A DNA stretch of 64,000 nucleotides from Argopecten irradians. Lineage: Eukaryota; Mollusca; Bivalvia; Pectinida; Pectinidae. Made by a program: the position numbers and the translations under genes. The notes beneath the pieces were generated by a model. It searched no databases. It was not told the DNA's origin and was given only the letters and a program-made list of their open reading frames with translations. Below, in pieces: positions 34,200 to 49,400 of this stretch (position 1 is the first letter of the stretch; every line of letters starts with the position of its first letter). The stretch lies in NCBI RefSeq assembly GCF_041381155.1, contig NC_091135.1, positions 53,767,997 through 53,831,996 of the forward strand, read 5' to 3'.

Positions 34200-37100
34200 A
34201 TGATAGGTGCGGGAGGGATGACACTTCTCTGTACAGCGGTGGTATTGGGCTGTATTGGTGTCGTGTCTTCGTTAAATCCAGGTTTCCAGGCCAAAATCAC
34301 CGCAGCAGGGCTTAACTACGGTAAGTTTGTAATTCTTGTGTATTCGATTCATTTTAATTGTTGAAGAAATTTTAAGTTTTATGTATTTGATCAGGCAATG
34401 CAAAATGTTTTACTATACCAAACCAAATGTATTAAGAATGAAAGTCTCGGTCAATTCTTGATTATTTTAATTCTCATTTGTTTTTGAAATCTGTACGTTC
34501 GATAAATACGTTTTCGAAATTAAAAACCAATATCATCGGTACTACCTGTCTATATTGTATGTAAATGGTCACAAAAACTGATATATTTCTATTTTCATTT
34601 TGTATACGTTATATATTATTATGCTATACTTTTTAGCTAACGAAAATGCCATTGAGCAGCTGTCAGCGAGCATGAAAGATAAAAAATTCAATATACCGTC
34701 TGGAAAAGCTGGCAAAGTCTCCTTCTCTGTGACAGAGTATGTAACACTAATGTTTACATCTCGGCTCAATAAAATATTCTTTTTCATTGTCTACCTTACC
34801 AAATGAAGAAATGTGTTGGTACCCATATCGATTATATTTCACTTGAAAGAAATTTGTGAATGGTATTATCTGGTTACAACACAAACCCCGTGGATATTCA
34901 TGTGTCAAACGTACTGCTCAGTTTACGAATAATGTTTAAGTTAAAGAACTTTAAAGGATTGCTTCAACACAAATTGATTTTGTAAGTTATCAATATTTTA
35001 ATTCCTCATTTCAAAAACATCTATAAATATAGAGTGTTGTACTTTCAGTGCCGAGATAACTGAATTTTCGGTACCGACTCCTTTCACTTCTCTCAAACCG
35101 ATACAAGGATCTGGATTACAATGGTCGGCAGCAAATATTAGAGTAAGCATGAAAGCGAACTTCAAGTACACTGTACACAAGTTGTAAGTATCATTGTGAA
35201 TTTGTTACTTAATGTGGATATGTCATTGATCAACTCTATCAACATGAAAGAAAAAACCCATATCTTTCAAATAACGAAAAAGTATGTGTGTTTTAATGTT
35301 TTAAAAGTCAAATATGACCTCCTATTTAGTTTCCTATAACTAAACTAAATGTAAATTATCGCACACCATAGTCTAACACATCCTTGATTTCTATCAGGAC
35401 CAGTTATAATAATGATGTAATGGCGCAATCAGTTGTAATTAAATTCTTAAGGTTGAAATTTAACAAAACATGGGAACCAATATTATCATGCTTAATTTAA
35501 AAACAATGAATTGCCACTCATGTGCCCACCTTGAACCATTTACACAATTTAACTAATACTGACATGCTCATACTTTGACAGCATCAAGTTCTCTGATCAT
35601 GGTCGCTTTGATGTCTCGGTATCTCGGGTGTCATTCATTGTACGAGCGATATTTGGTAAGTTGCTTTTCGGAATATTGCAAAAACAATTAATAATTGTTT
35701 GACAATTGGGAATTAGCTTATACACTTTCAAAGTAGCAATGACAACCTTTTCTTCATTACTAATTCAATAAAATATATAATCTAAAACAATGCAATCTGA
35801 GCATAAAATTACAGGAACGTCCAAAGCTTTTTTAGTAATACCGTATTGCTAAAAGCAGAAACCGTATAGCCGGTTATTTAAGCGGGAATGATATATTTTT
35901 TCGGGGACTATATTATTGCGAGAATGACATTTTTGAGGGGATGATATTTTGGCGGGGATGATATTTATGAGGGGATGATATTTTTGCGGAGATGGTATTT
36001 TTGCGGGGATAATATTTTTGCTGGGATGGTATTTTTGCAAGGATGGTATTTTTGAGGGGATGGTATTTTTGATTTGAGGGGATGGTATTTTTGAGGGGAC
36101 GGTATTTTTGCGGCGATGATATATTTGCGGTGATGGTATTTTTGCGGGGATGGTTTTTTTGCGGGGATGGTATTTTTGCGATTTCGCGGAACTTTGCTTT
36201 TATCGCGAAAATTTGATCCGCGAAATATCGAGAAATGGTTTATTAAGCTAAAATTCAATTTCCTCTATTTTCTTTAAATCATGAACATACAGTTATCTAG
36301 AATACATACCAGTACTGTTAATGTCACTGGCAGTGTTCATTGCTTGATTTTACAGGAATGGACACGACAGGGAGACCGAGCATTAAGGCAGGACCATGTT
36401 CTAGCGATATTGGCAGTCTCTCTCTTAAATTTCATGGAGGCATGTCTTGGATATACAACCTGCTTCGAGGAATTTTCGAACACAAAATTAAAGATGTACT
36501 CAACGATAAGGCAAGTTTGCAAGATTTGGTATTATTTTAAATACTTGTATATTTACAAAAAGAAAAGAAAAAAAGAAAATTTTGCATTTCCTTAATGAAT
36601 AGATTGGTAGGCCTGTGGTGTCTAAGGAATAAATTGGCATTGACCATCCGAAGTGACTGGTTCCCGTGTTATAATGTGTTAGTTGGATTTTACTCAGCAA
36701 TATCCTAATTCATAGACATTGTTTAAGACGGTAAACATAGATTACAAACCAAAGCCTTATCAATTTACGTTTCAAAACCCATCAAGAATACGATTTATAT
36801 ACCACAAAACGAAACCTTTATCTATGGAGCAATGGTGTTCTGATGTCAATGTCTGTTTCTAAAAAGAAATAAAACATTCATTCAAATACTAATGTACTAA
36901 TTTGTCAACTGTATTGCTGATTTTTTAAGAACTAAACCCGGTAGTATCGAGTCAACTTTAGATGTAGCCGGGACATGTTTGAAAAGCCGCGAAGGATAAT
37001 ATTATAAAAAGTTAATTTACGACTCTACCTACAAATGAAAATGGTGTCAAGTACTGCCATGTCTTTGTTTGTAGATGTGTGATGTGATTGGGAAGTTACT

Positions 37101-40100
37101 CAATGAAAACGCTGAGAAGTCCCTGTCTTCACTGAAAGGTGAGCTTACCTTTTTATCTTAGATAATTATGTCTGTAGACTTTTTTCTGACCTATGATATA
37201 TAATTACATTGGGGCGTTCAAATTGGTATAGGTTATATATTATTCTCCAAATATACATAATTTGCATATATTTGCATTACAACCTTGAACATATTATTTA
37301 CTTTTTCGATGAACTTTGGAAGCATTTTACACGTGTAACTGCTCACTTCCTGAAATTATTTGTTTTTCCCAATCGGGACCTAAAATCCTTCCAGCAAGCG
37401 ACTGTAAATATAAAGAAATCTATAGGCTAACGGATAATTTCAACGCGGCAAATAAGATCACCGTTTAAACACATTTATGTTTCTTATAGTGACTGCAAGT
37501 CTTGGCAAGCTGTTCCAACTTGACTACACTCTCACAGATTCACCAAAATTTACCTCTAGTTATATGGAGACCTATCACAAGGTAATGTAGCTTTTCTTCT
37601 ATGTAACAGAACTTGAATTTATGTATAGTGTAGGTCGTCGATGATGTCCTATGTATGTATAGTGGAGGTCGTTGGTGATGATCTATATATGTATAGTGGA
37701 GGTCGTCGATGATGACCTTTATATGTATAGTGGAGGTCGTCGATGATGACCTATATATGTATAGTGGAGGTCGTCGATGATGACCTATATATGTATAGTG
37801 TAGGTCGTCGATGATGTCCTTTATATGTATAGTGGAGGTCGTCGATGATGACCTTTATATGTATAGTGGAGGTCGTCGATGATGACCTATATATGTATAG
37901 TGGAGGTCGTCGATGATGACCTATATATGTATAGTGGAGGTCGTCGATGATGACCTTTATATGTATAGTGGAGGTCGTCGATGATGACCTATATATGTAT
38001 AGTGGAGGTCGTCGATGATGACCTTTATATGTATAGTGGAGGTCGTCGATGATGACCTATATATGTATAGTGGAGGTCGTCGATGATGACCTATATATGT
38101 ATAGTGGAGGTCGTCGATGATGACCTATATATGTATAGTGGAGGTCGTCGATGATGACCTATATATGTATAGTGGAGGTCGTCGATGATGACCTATATAT
38201 GTATAGTGGAGGTCGTCGATGATGACCTTATATGTATAGTGGAGGTCGTCGATGATGACCTTATATGTATAGTGGAGGTCGTCGATGATGACCTATATAT
38301 GTATAGTGGAGGTCGTCGATGATGACCTATATATGTATAGTGGAGGTCGTCGATGATGACCTATATATGTATAGTGAAGGTCGTCGATGATGTCCTTTAT
38401 ATGTATAGTGGAGGTCGTCGATGATGACCTTTATATGTATAGTGGAGGTCGTCGATGATGACCTATATATGTATAGTGGAGGTCGTCGATGATGACCTAT
38501 ATATGTATAGTGGAGGTCGTCGATGATGACCTATATATGTATAGTGGAGGTCGTCGATGATGACCTATATATGTATGGTGGAGGTCGTCGATGATGACCT
38601 ATATATGTATGGTGGAGGTCGTCGATGATGACCTTTATATGTATGGTGGAGGTCGTCGTCGAAGATGGTTTTTTGTATGTTAGAGGTAGCCGATGATGAC
38701 CTATGTATGTATAGTGGAGGTCGTCGATGATGACCTACATTTGTGTAGTAGAGATCGTCGATGAAGACCTATATATGTATAGTAGAGGTCGTCGATGATG
38801 AACTATATATGTATAGTGGAGGTCGTCGATGATGACCTACATTTGTGTGGTAGAGATCGTCGATGATGACCTATATATGTATAGTGGAGGTCGTCGATGA
38901 TGACCTATATATGTATGGTGGAGGTCGTCGATGATGACCTATATATGTATAGTGGAGGTCGTCGATGATGACCTATATATGTATAGTGGAGGTCGTCGAT
39001 GATGACCTATATATGTATGGTGGAGGTCGTCGATGATGACCTTTATATGTATGGTGGAGGTCGTCGATGATGACCTATATATGTATAGTGGAGGTCGTCG
39101 ATGATGACCTATATATGTATGGTGGAGGTCGTCGATGATGACCTTTATATGTATGGTGGAGGTCGTCGATGATGACCTATATATGTATAGTGGAGGTCGT
39201 CGATGATGACCTATATATGTATAGTGGAGGTCGTCGATGATGACCTATATATGTATGGTGGAGGTCGTCGATGATGACCTATATATGTATGGTGGAGGTC
39301 GTCGATGATGACCTATATATGTATAGTGGAGGTCGTCGATGATGACCTATATATGTATGATGGAGGTCGTCGATGATGACCTATATATGTATGGTGGAGG
39401 TCGTCGTCGAAGATGGTTTTTTGTATGTTAGAGGTAGCCGATGATGACCTATGTATGTAGGATCGATCATACAATGAACATTTGGTTATATCAATCTGTA
39501 TTCATTTTCTGTCTTAATTGTGCGCTTTAGTTATCAATATTTTATTTGATGTTTGGCGCTCGTTGAAATTGATCTTATTTCATTTATCATCACGTGGAAA
39601 AATTTTAATTAAATGATAATGTATCATTTTTGTAGTTTATGCGGATATTCTTCAATGGAATACGAATATAACGCATCATATGCTCGTCTTGAACATTTGA
39701 TAAAAAGAATAAATGTTTTCACACTGTATTAACTTTCTTTTACATAGGGTGAGATCGACTGGAAGTCTGCGCCTTCTCCGCCCCCTTTCCATGCCCCGCC
39801 TCTCCCTCCATGGAATGATACGAGTCGGATGATGTATGTTTGGGTCTCAGACTATATGATGAACAGTCTTCTGTATCAGGCCCAGAAACACAACTTTCTC
39901 TCATACAACATGACAGCACAAGATGTATGTATACTATTCCTGACCAGTTCTGGTGACTGTAGTAGTTTTGAAAGTGTTGGACATTTTGTCAAAGTAACAC
40001 ATAACCATCCACAAAATATCGCTGACGTGACATCTATTTGTTGTTTATTTTCTAAAATGTCAAATACAATGGCATATTATAAGGACAAGCTTTCCTGTGT

Positions 40101-43100
40101 GGTGTTGATGAATACTGGCTGATAGATATTGATTATATGACTTGAGCTAGTTAATCTAATCATACAGATTGGGTTAAGTATTATATTTTTCTTTAAATAA
40201 GTAATTTTAAGACATCATAATATTTTCCTACATAATAGCCATGACTAATTTATAAGAAATGTCGGTTCGAGTAATATGATATATAATAATTATTGTATAT
40301 AATATTGAGAAATAAATTGAAAAGTTGATGCAATGTCTGTGTGATTTCCAGTTACCAGCAGGCTCGCGCGGAGTCCTAAACACCACGTGTACCGATTCTA
40401 TCTGTATCGGAAATTTCATCCCTGCCGTATGTATTTACCTCTAACTTAAAGCTTATTATCACGAGGGCATTTTAATCCCAATCACTATTTATATTTCTAA
40501 TCAGATAAACATTTATCAAAGCACATTCTGTTAGCTTCTGTTTCCTTATACAAGGTTATGTAGAATAATAAGGAAGTAACTTTTATGTGTTATTTTGCGC
40601 ATTAATTTGTGTATATCAATGATTCGGACTCCGAAGTTTATGCTCGATCCCGAATTTTCTCACTATGTAATACTCTTAACTTACACTTCAGTGATTTGAA
40701 TTTTTATAAATCGAAGTTTTCAAACCTTTTCATGAATCATTTGTTATGATAGCATGGGCAATTAATTGACACCCTTTTATTCGAACAAAAGATATAACTG
40801 TATTGTACAATGCGAATTAAACGGGAGTGAGAGAGTATACAGCAAAGAGCGTTAACGTTAGAAAGAGTAACTGGTTTACTGAGAACGGTTGTTAGTGGGA
40901 GAAAGAGATAAAGTACAAAAGAAGGAGATTTGTTAAAAATAAATACGTGTATGATTTACATGCATGTAGACGTTTTCGGCCTATAGACGCCTGTGAAGGC
41001 AGAAAGGCCTTGCACAATCTGGGCTTTGTAATTTTATCATTAAATTTGACATTCGATTGGAACCATTGTATTTTTTATATGTATATGAAATCATATAATT
41101 GACAATAATATACTCTTTGATGAATAATATATATTAATGTACAAGATCATTATATTGCAGCTTCAAAAAAAGTATCCTAATTGCCAATTGGAACTTCTAA
41201 TGAAAAGTACAAAGAAGTCGGACATTGCAGTCGTCAATGGTGCTGTAGAAACCCGGATGTATGGATCCATATCATTATATGCCAGTCCAGTCAACACCCT
41301 ATATTTCAAACCGGGAATCCCTGATCATGAATTAAGGAAGAATATATACGATTTTCCACCAAGACAAGCAGGGAATTCCGGAAATTATATATTGACCATG
41401 GATGCGGTAAATTTCTAGTTCCAGTGGCAGTAGTTTAGTGGATTCGAAAATAATCGTAACAAAAGACGTTTACTTTCAAATTACTTCATTTCATTCACCC
41501 CATAGTACATTTCTATTTTTCACGTAAAACAGGATTGACAGAAATATTTCCGTATAGACATAAATCTGGTGTAAACATTATGTTACTTCCTTATTGAAAA
41601 CATAATGTTTGCTACTTCCTTTACCAAAGTAAACACACGACTGGGACGTCACATCTGTCAACAGATTGTCAAAACGATAGCTGAGATTATTGACGTTAAT
41701 ATTTCTTTATATGGTATCGCTCAATGTGTTCAGTGCTGACAAGTTCATTTTCCTTATTTAATTGTGTGCTTCCCCTGTTGTAAAGAAGTATGCATTCGTC
41801 AAATAGTTACAAACAATGCTTCAGTCTAACAATTCATATTTTGTTGGTGACAAGACGGGTGATTTTATCTAGACAGATGTTATTATTGTGTCAGAGCAAG
41901 CATATACTTACAGATGATGTCTTGCTTACATGTATCTCAAACATGTCATATATATCGTTTGTTTACATTTAACCTCACTTAACCTTGTGGGTTTTGAAAA
42001 TTACTTCCTTATATAATTATATATCTTACGCTTTGTACCATCTTCTGGTAGAACATGACTATGACCGGGAAGATAAGCGTGGATGATCGACGCATGCATT
42101 TCAAGGTCAACAACATGAGGTGAGTTTCGCAGTTTAAAAGGAATCATCTAAATTGGGCGACGGTCTGGGTTGTTTTGTTCCAAGTTCCTCGTAGGAATAT
42201 CACACGGAGAGATCACTATTTCTTTATCCCACCCTAGAGATAATTTCTCTTAATTCACTAGAGGACTTAGCAGCTGTTAAAATTGCAGACATTAATAAGA
42301 TTATTCTCTAATGACTTAGTCAACCTCTAGTATATCTTACAAAGGTTACTCTTGTTGGTGATTTGAATATTAACTCTTATTTTCAGTATCGCCGTTTCCT
42401 TGCAAAATTCGGCTGTGTCAAATGTCACTGTAAGTATTGGAAGATATTATTTTATTCATTCTTTATAAGTTTATAAAACATTGTAATAAGCATCAATAAT
42501 AAATGACTATATTATTCTTTAAATTATTTAGAATCCTTTGCAATGAGATTTGCGTGAGATGAAAACGTTAATCAAATTACATACGTACAGCTAGTAAAAA
42601 TCCATCCATTTACAAATTCTTCGTTTTTTTCTGTTATAGGAAAAGGCACTGAACTTTCTCATTAAGTATGCTGTGCAAAAATTCGTCCAGCCCAGTATCG
42701 ATGGTAATATCCTGAGCTAATAACACTGTTTCACGATTATCGTGATAAAGGCCCGGGTATGGAGGTCACGTTGACTCCGATATTTTGTGAGAACAATATC
42801 AACATTAAAAATAATTTCCTTTTTCTCAGTATTTTGGTATGCAATGACACTGCATGTGTGAGAGCCTTGTATTTGTTTATGTTTACCATTCTTATGCAAA
42901 ACGTGTTTCAGAACATCATGCATTGTTCATGCATAGAACTGTTACAAATGGCTGCATTAATACGTCTATCCGTAGCATTATTTAAAAACTGATAACTATA
43001 TATAGCCTAATTACATATCCATCTATTTTCTTTCAATAAGGACTTGGCCAGATAGGAATCCCTCTGCCACTCGGAAAAGTCACGTTGAAAAATGCCGAAG

Positions 43101-43422
43101 TAGTTCTGCTGAAGGTATGTGTCTAGTTTATCTTCACATTACGTCAATACGTATCGTCCTTTTTTGACGCTTCTGAAACGTTGTGCATTTTATGTATTCG
43201 GATTTAAAGAGGTTGAAGAGGTGTCGGCCATTGTGTTTTTTTATTATTATTTATTTTTATATATATATAAATAATAAATAAACAATGCAAATCTGTTTGA
43301 ACAACTGCACACATTTTACATGTTTTTGTAAAAAAAAAACCCAGATTATATTCCTTTCGGTATTACAGCATGCGTTCATCATCGCTACGGATGTTGAGTA
43401 CCATCCAGATGACAAATTCTGA
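34200..43422 (+). CDS. LBP/BPI family lipopolysaccharide-binding protein (copy 1)
   Basis: Fifteen coding exons: 34200-34320, 34637-34736, 35049-35183, 35582-35655, 36356-36510, 37075-37138, 37490-37581, 39748-39924, 40352-40426, 41161-41406, 42052-42119, 42387-42429, 42640-42703, 43041-43114, 43369-43422; 1542 nt, 513 residues. A signal peptide is followed by LNPGFQAKITAAGLNYA, the classic BPI N-terminus. Cys158 and Cys197, 39 apart, match the conserved BPI disulfide. A Pro-rich linker (APSPPPFHAPPLPPW, ~255-270) joins the two barrels, followed by MMYVWVSDYMMNSLLYQ. Family role: binds bacterial LPS/lipids through two hydrophobic pockets and kills or opsonises Gram-negative bacteria. Exon 5 ends in a GC donor (AAG|GCAAGT). 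A second in-frame ATG lies at 34218. Introns 4 and 7 hold satellites. Confidence 0.93.
35876..36180. repeat. ~17-bp degenerate tandem repeat in intron 4 of LBP/BPI copy 1
   Basis: Units resemble GCGGGGATGATATTTTT with many one-base and length variants; about 17 copies. Older and more degenerate than the other arrays in the window. Confidence 0.75.
37621..39460. repeat. 34-bp tandem array, ~54 copies, in intron 7 of LBP/BPI copy 1
   Basis: The unit is TATATATGTATAGTGGAGGT + CGTCGATGATGACC. Variants include TATGG for TATAG and TTTATATG for TATATATG. A distinctive aberrant unit (GAAGATGGTTTTTTGTATGT) appears at 38661 and again at 39409, exactly 748 bp (22 units) apart, showing a large internal duplication. 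Confidence 0.93.
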
Positions 43423-46400
43423 ATCAGGACAGGAAGATGACATACCGAATAATATCATATGGTGAGGCAGAATAACGAGTGTTAACATAGTATTTGGAAA
43501 CAAATACAGAGAAGAAGGCAGATTTTTATGCTTCAAGTCGTAATGATTTCATTTAGAATCGTCTGGCTTTTGAAATGTCCATCTTGTTTAGATTCCATTG
43601 ATGTTTCACATGGGTTAAAATCAAACATGTAGATTTCATTTACAATGTGATGTGTAGCACTTGCAAAAGATGTGAGCACGAAAGGTATTAGTGCTGATTG
43701 TTAACGATTGTTAACGTAATGAAAAAACGTTTTAATCAGTTAGATAGTGCATCCATTGTATTATTTCCTTGTACTTTCGAATACTTTAATATATATTTTA
43801 TATGATGTTTAATTGTGCTGTTGTATATTTTTTCCTCTTTTGCAGCTTTTTAAATGCATCCCTTTGTTGCATTCAATATTGCTTTTATACCATTTCTTGT
43901 TTGTTTATATATTTTATCTATAAACGCTGTATACACACTTAATGCCAAATGACTTTCCCTTTATTTTGTTTTCATTTTATTTTGTAAGCAATGGATTTAT
44001 TTTAAGCACTTTGCAATTCTTTTTTAAAATGTAACATTATTGTCGCATTCCATGCCACATCATTACGCGCTATACATGATACAATCGCGATATTGTTTTG
44101 CTATTTGATCTGATTTTATAACTTCTGCCAGGCTTGTGTGACATTTTCCTCGCGCAGTTGGTATATCGTTCCCTGATATGATTTTCGAAAGTAAACAAGC
44201 AAACGTTTCCACATAGAACTCGTATTTTGTGAATTTGAAGAGGATAATAATTTCAATATCAAAAGGGTAATCCTTTAATAACTAATAAATCTAGATAAAC
44301 TTTATAATAATGAAAACGTCAACAGACCAAGTATTAAATGTTATTGTCTTTATTACCGTCTATTGCTATGCTATTTTTTTCATTTTACAAAGATTTGCAC
44401 TATTTTGACTTCTATCCATTTGTGAAACCACTCATTAAAGTTCTATACTAATCCAGAATTTTTAGGATTTTATGAAATCCTAGAGATGTAAATGTGCAAA
44501 ATGTACTTTGGAAATCATTGTTTTGCATTTCTTTTTAAGCTGCTTAAAATCTTATTTGTCCTACACAATGCTTTATCAATATATTGTATTTCACAAAGCG
44601 TTAATAAAATTGGCTTCAAGATTGACAGCGTTATTGTTATTATCATATTATTATACAATGTATTAATAAATGTAGTCAAAGTGATTTAAGGCTCATATTC
44701 TACCAGATCACCAACATCATGAACCATCAAAATACCAATGTTACAAAGCGAAATTAGTCACGTGGCACATGTTTCGACAAAGTATCCATTTTAAAAATCT
44801 CTTAAAGGCAATAATCAAGAAGTTACACTGTAGTGTATGCTACTAGTTGCGTGTTATCAAAGTATGATATCGTGTTGTACCAATATATAGCATTTATCAT
44901 GCTGCACATGCATCTTCGCTAGCCTAGGCTTCTGATTACGTTATACTCCACGAACGTCAATACGAAATGTTTTATCCATCAATACAATTCACGTGAGTTT
45001 GTTCCACATCTGACGGAACTCTATTTTTAAATTGATCCCAAACTATAACCTTTCGGTGAATTTAGCGTCATTCAATCCCGCCAAAACGTGACGTAACATT
45101 CACTGGAATGACGTCATTTTTACGATATCAGATATCAAAACTCCCTATTGCGGTATCGTTTATTGCTACACAAAGGTATGTATTGTAAATAATTATTTGT
45201 TTGGGAACGATTTCCATGTCTGTTTCAGTGATATTACACTCAGAGTTTAAAGAAAATAACAAGATTACTGAAACTGTTTACAAAGGCGATAAATAAATAT
45301 TTTTCACGGCAGTAAAAATGAGTACATTCAGGCCTCGCATTATCGAAACAAAAGTGACGACTTGTGTCAAAATTAAGTTATTTTCAGGCCTCGATTTCTC
45401 GAAACGAAATTGCAGACTAAGTCAAAAATCAAGTTTTTTTCTGCGTATGTAACCTATATGGATTATGACAGTTTTGGACTTAAGTTTGCGTCAAGAAATC
45501 GGGGCCTGGTGTAATAAATGAATCTTTTCCTGAGCAACAAAGTAGCGTCTCGCTTCTAGCAAAACCAAGTAAATAACCGACAAATTGTTTTCGTTTTGAA
45601 CGTCGTTTATAAGCCAATGGTTGCAGGATAAACACAGTTAGTATTACAATACATTGTTTATTTTTGGTGCTCAACACGGAAAGCCGACAGTCTCACACCA
45701 AAACAACACTTGTATTGTAAAATACCAACCATGTATTTATTTATTTATTTTTCGATAACGATAAATTCAGAACGATAATTATAGACCAGAATCCAGCTTT
45801 CATGCTTCAGTAATTACTCTCTATATATCTGTTTAAATCCGACATTGGCTACCCACGGTATGCGCGACAATGTATTAGATGCCTTTATGATATATATTAC
45901 TTTTCTAGAGTGAAAAGGATTTCATTGTCTTATTTTTGGTGCCACTTAAAAAACTAATTGTTGCTAATCACATACCAAACCTAAATACTGCATTTAAATT
46001 CTTCCCTAGTATTTCTCTTACAACGCAGTCACTCTAATTAGATTGATCTTATTTATTCTTGTTTAGCTGTCCATTTGAAAACAGCTTTTGCTATCCAACA
46101 TTTCGTTCATTTTAGTTTTCTTCAGAAATTATAATGTTATATGCATATTGAACAGAAATCTATAAAACTACTTATTTGATTACCCATACGAAGAATTTTT
46201 TTTGAAGAGGAACTTTGGTTACACGGGTGACTGAAAACCTGCAATCTTTTATGGCTGTGTGCCATACAAGTACACTACTACGGGAAGGTCACTGGAGTGA
46301 ATCTTTTCTATTTATAGACGACAGTACATTTATGTGTATATTCACACACACACTCACATACGTATACGTAGCTGACAATTTCAGTATCTGAAATGTGTAT

Positions 46401-46435
46401 CCTTGATCAGCACGTAATGGAAACTTGACAACACA
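43423..46435. other. Intergenic between the two LBP/BPI genes
   Basis: AT-rich with no gene recognised. Poly(A)-like signals occur at ~44435 (ATTAAA) and ~44600 (AATAAA). Two copies of a short CAGGCCTCG...TCGAAAC motif lie at 45330-45405. A TGACGTCA-like site is near 45108. The last few hundred bases presumably carry the promoter of copy 2. Confidence 0.45.
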
Positions 46436-49400
46436 ATGACCACCACTACATCGCCGATACTGTTACTGCTGCTGCTGGTCTCCTGTCGACCTAGCACGGA
46501 GTCTGTTAGTCCTGGCTTCAAGACGAGAATCACATCAGAAGGCCTGACCTACGGTAGGTTTCATAACACTCTAACAAATGTATTGTACTTACATGTGCGC
46601 TGAGTGTTAGTGTGTGTCTATAAGGCAGTGTGTGATACAGTCAACCACTATAACGACAGACATGTACACACATCCCACCATTGCCAGTGGTACCATTTTC
46701 GGAAACAGTAAATACTAATACTGGTTAAAAAATATATCAATGAAAATTGTTCTTGTTATTTCATGTCGGTATCAGTGTATGATTCACTTGACTATAGACA
46801 CACATTATCCTACTTAGCCCTTAGCACCCTAATACTAAGCAAGTGCCTTCACTTTATCATGCATTTGATAAACAAGGACATCAAAGCAATATCAATATGA
46901 CTTATAATTCTAAATAACCAGCAGAGCAGAATCAATATTGATTATACTGGAGGAATAAAAGCAGCAAACAGTTGATTAATATTTAAACATGTACCATATA
47001 TAGTGTTTCAGCTGAGGATGTCACCAGCAAATCATTTGCCATATAGCTGAGTATACCTTTCATCATATCTGATATCATATTCAGACTCTATTGTATTGTT
47101 TCGATACATAATTTCAATAGACTCTATTGTATTGTTTCGATACATAATTTCAATTTTGACAAACAATACAACTATGATGAAATCTGATAGTGATGGGATA
47201 TTTTATTCATTTCATTTATACAATGTATTGCATATATGCATATAAACGTTACCTGCTGATATTTTGATACGTCAGATATGATGTTTGATTATTCCGAGTT
47301 TATCACATTGATAGCTTACCTATGTATAGTTATGCAGTATTTACTTACGGTTTCAGCAAACAATGTTGCCCTAGATGTATTATCTAAGGCGATTATCGGA
47401 GTGTCCGTCCCTGACCAGTCCGGGTCCGCTAGTATAGTAACTTATCATCTCACAGGGTATGTAATGATTAGACAGTTCTGTTTCACACAAATCATCAAAC
47501 GCACAACAATGGTTCCATTGTATTATTATATGTAATAGACTAGTATGTATTAAGTCAGAAATACAGTATTATTATAAATGTATGTATATTTATTTTAATG
47601 CAATATATTAGTATTATCATAATATACGAAGACAAATGATAACACAATCAAAACAATAATTGATAATAAGTCCGGAATATATATATCAAGTCAGCTTTCG
47701 AGATCCAAATCATCATTAAAGATTTAAACACGATTCAAAAACATAAACAAGTACTTTCTTTATTGATGCACGTTCTCAGTATATATATATATGCATGTTG
47801 GAATACAACATTGTCTGACAAAATACCATTATTTACAGGATCCACATTACAGAATTTAACAAGCCAACCAGCCAGGTGACCTTGAACCCTAATGGGGTAT
47901 ACTGGTCGGGAAGCAACGCTGTTCTACAGATACATGGCAACTGGGCCTACCATACACTGTAAAGTTTATTTCCACACATTCTATCTGTTTTGTATTACAT
48001 ATGTTAACTTTGAATCACCTTGCATGCAAGTGTATTGACGAATTTGAAGCACGTTCATTTTTAGGACATGGAGCGTGTACCCTGAGGTATTTTATATGAT
48101 CCTCATGGTAATCAACTGATGCACTTCCTGTTCAATTGCCTATCCGTGGATGACGGCTAAGGTATTGTGGTTGTAAAAGCCAAAAGTACTCAAAATATCA
48201 TATAATCAAATATGATAACTTATTTACATTTTAATGCTTCCTTTGTTAAAGTAAAATAGAAGCTTATGAACAATCTCCATTTAAAGAATTTTACGTGGAC
48301 ATTAATGTACATATTATCTAAAGATCTAGAATAGAATCAACTTTAAATTTATTTAAAAATGAAAAACTGATATTTAATGATAATCACATTTCTGTTACAG
48401 TTTCATATCTGACAGTGGAAATTTCGATTTTTCGGCGACAGGAGTGTCATTTCATGAGGATATCGCCCTAAGTAAGTCAATTCACATAAAACTTATAATT
48501 CTAGTATTTGTTTTATAATTCGTAAAGCATGTCATGGCATTTCATTTTTTCTTTGCTTGTTCCAAAAACAATGTATGTCATTCATCTCACTTCATGCAGC
48601 TGTTGTTTTATTTAGGTGCGGACACCAATGGCCGGCCCCACATCAAAGCTTCCGGTTGTGGTGTCGGGATAGGCGGTGTTAGTATCACATTTCATGGCGG
48701 CGCTTCCGCTATATACAACCTCTTCAGCAGCATAGTGGCCAACGAAATTAAGTCAGCTCTCACTGGACAGGTAAATTTGCATCACCTATTACAGACCTGA
48801 CACCCCGAACTTGTACGATTACAGACCTGGCACCCCGAACTTGTAGATTACTGACACCCCGAACTTGTACGATTACAGACCTGGCACCCCGAACTTGTAC
48901 GATTACAGACCTGACACCCCGAACTTGTACGATTACAGACCTGGCACCCCGAACTTGTACGATTACAGACCTGGCACCCCGAACTTGTACGATTACAGAC
49001 CTGGCACCCCGAACTTGTACGATTACAGACCTGGCACCCCGAACTTGTACGATTACAGACCTGACACCCCGAACTTGTACGATTACAGACCTGACACCCC
49101 GAACTTGTACGATTACAGACCTGGCACCCCGAACTTGTACGATTACAGACCTGGCACCCCGAACTTGTACGATTACAGACCTGGCACCCCGAACTTGTAA
49201 CGATTACAGACCTGGCACCCCGAACTTGTACGATTACAGACCTGACACCCCGAACTTGTACGATTACAGACCTGGCACCCCGAACTTGTACGATTACAGA
49301 CCTGACACCCCGAACTTGTACGATTACAGACCTGGCACCCCGAACTTGTACGATTACAGACCTGGCACCCCGAACTTGTACGATTACAGACCTGGCACCC

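Noticed and set aside
35849-36258. Minus-strand ORFs with SPQKYHP/IPAKI repeats
   Set aside because: Translation of the degenerate 17-bp repeat in an LBP/BPI intron.
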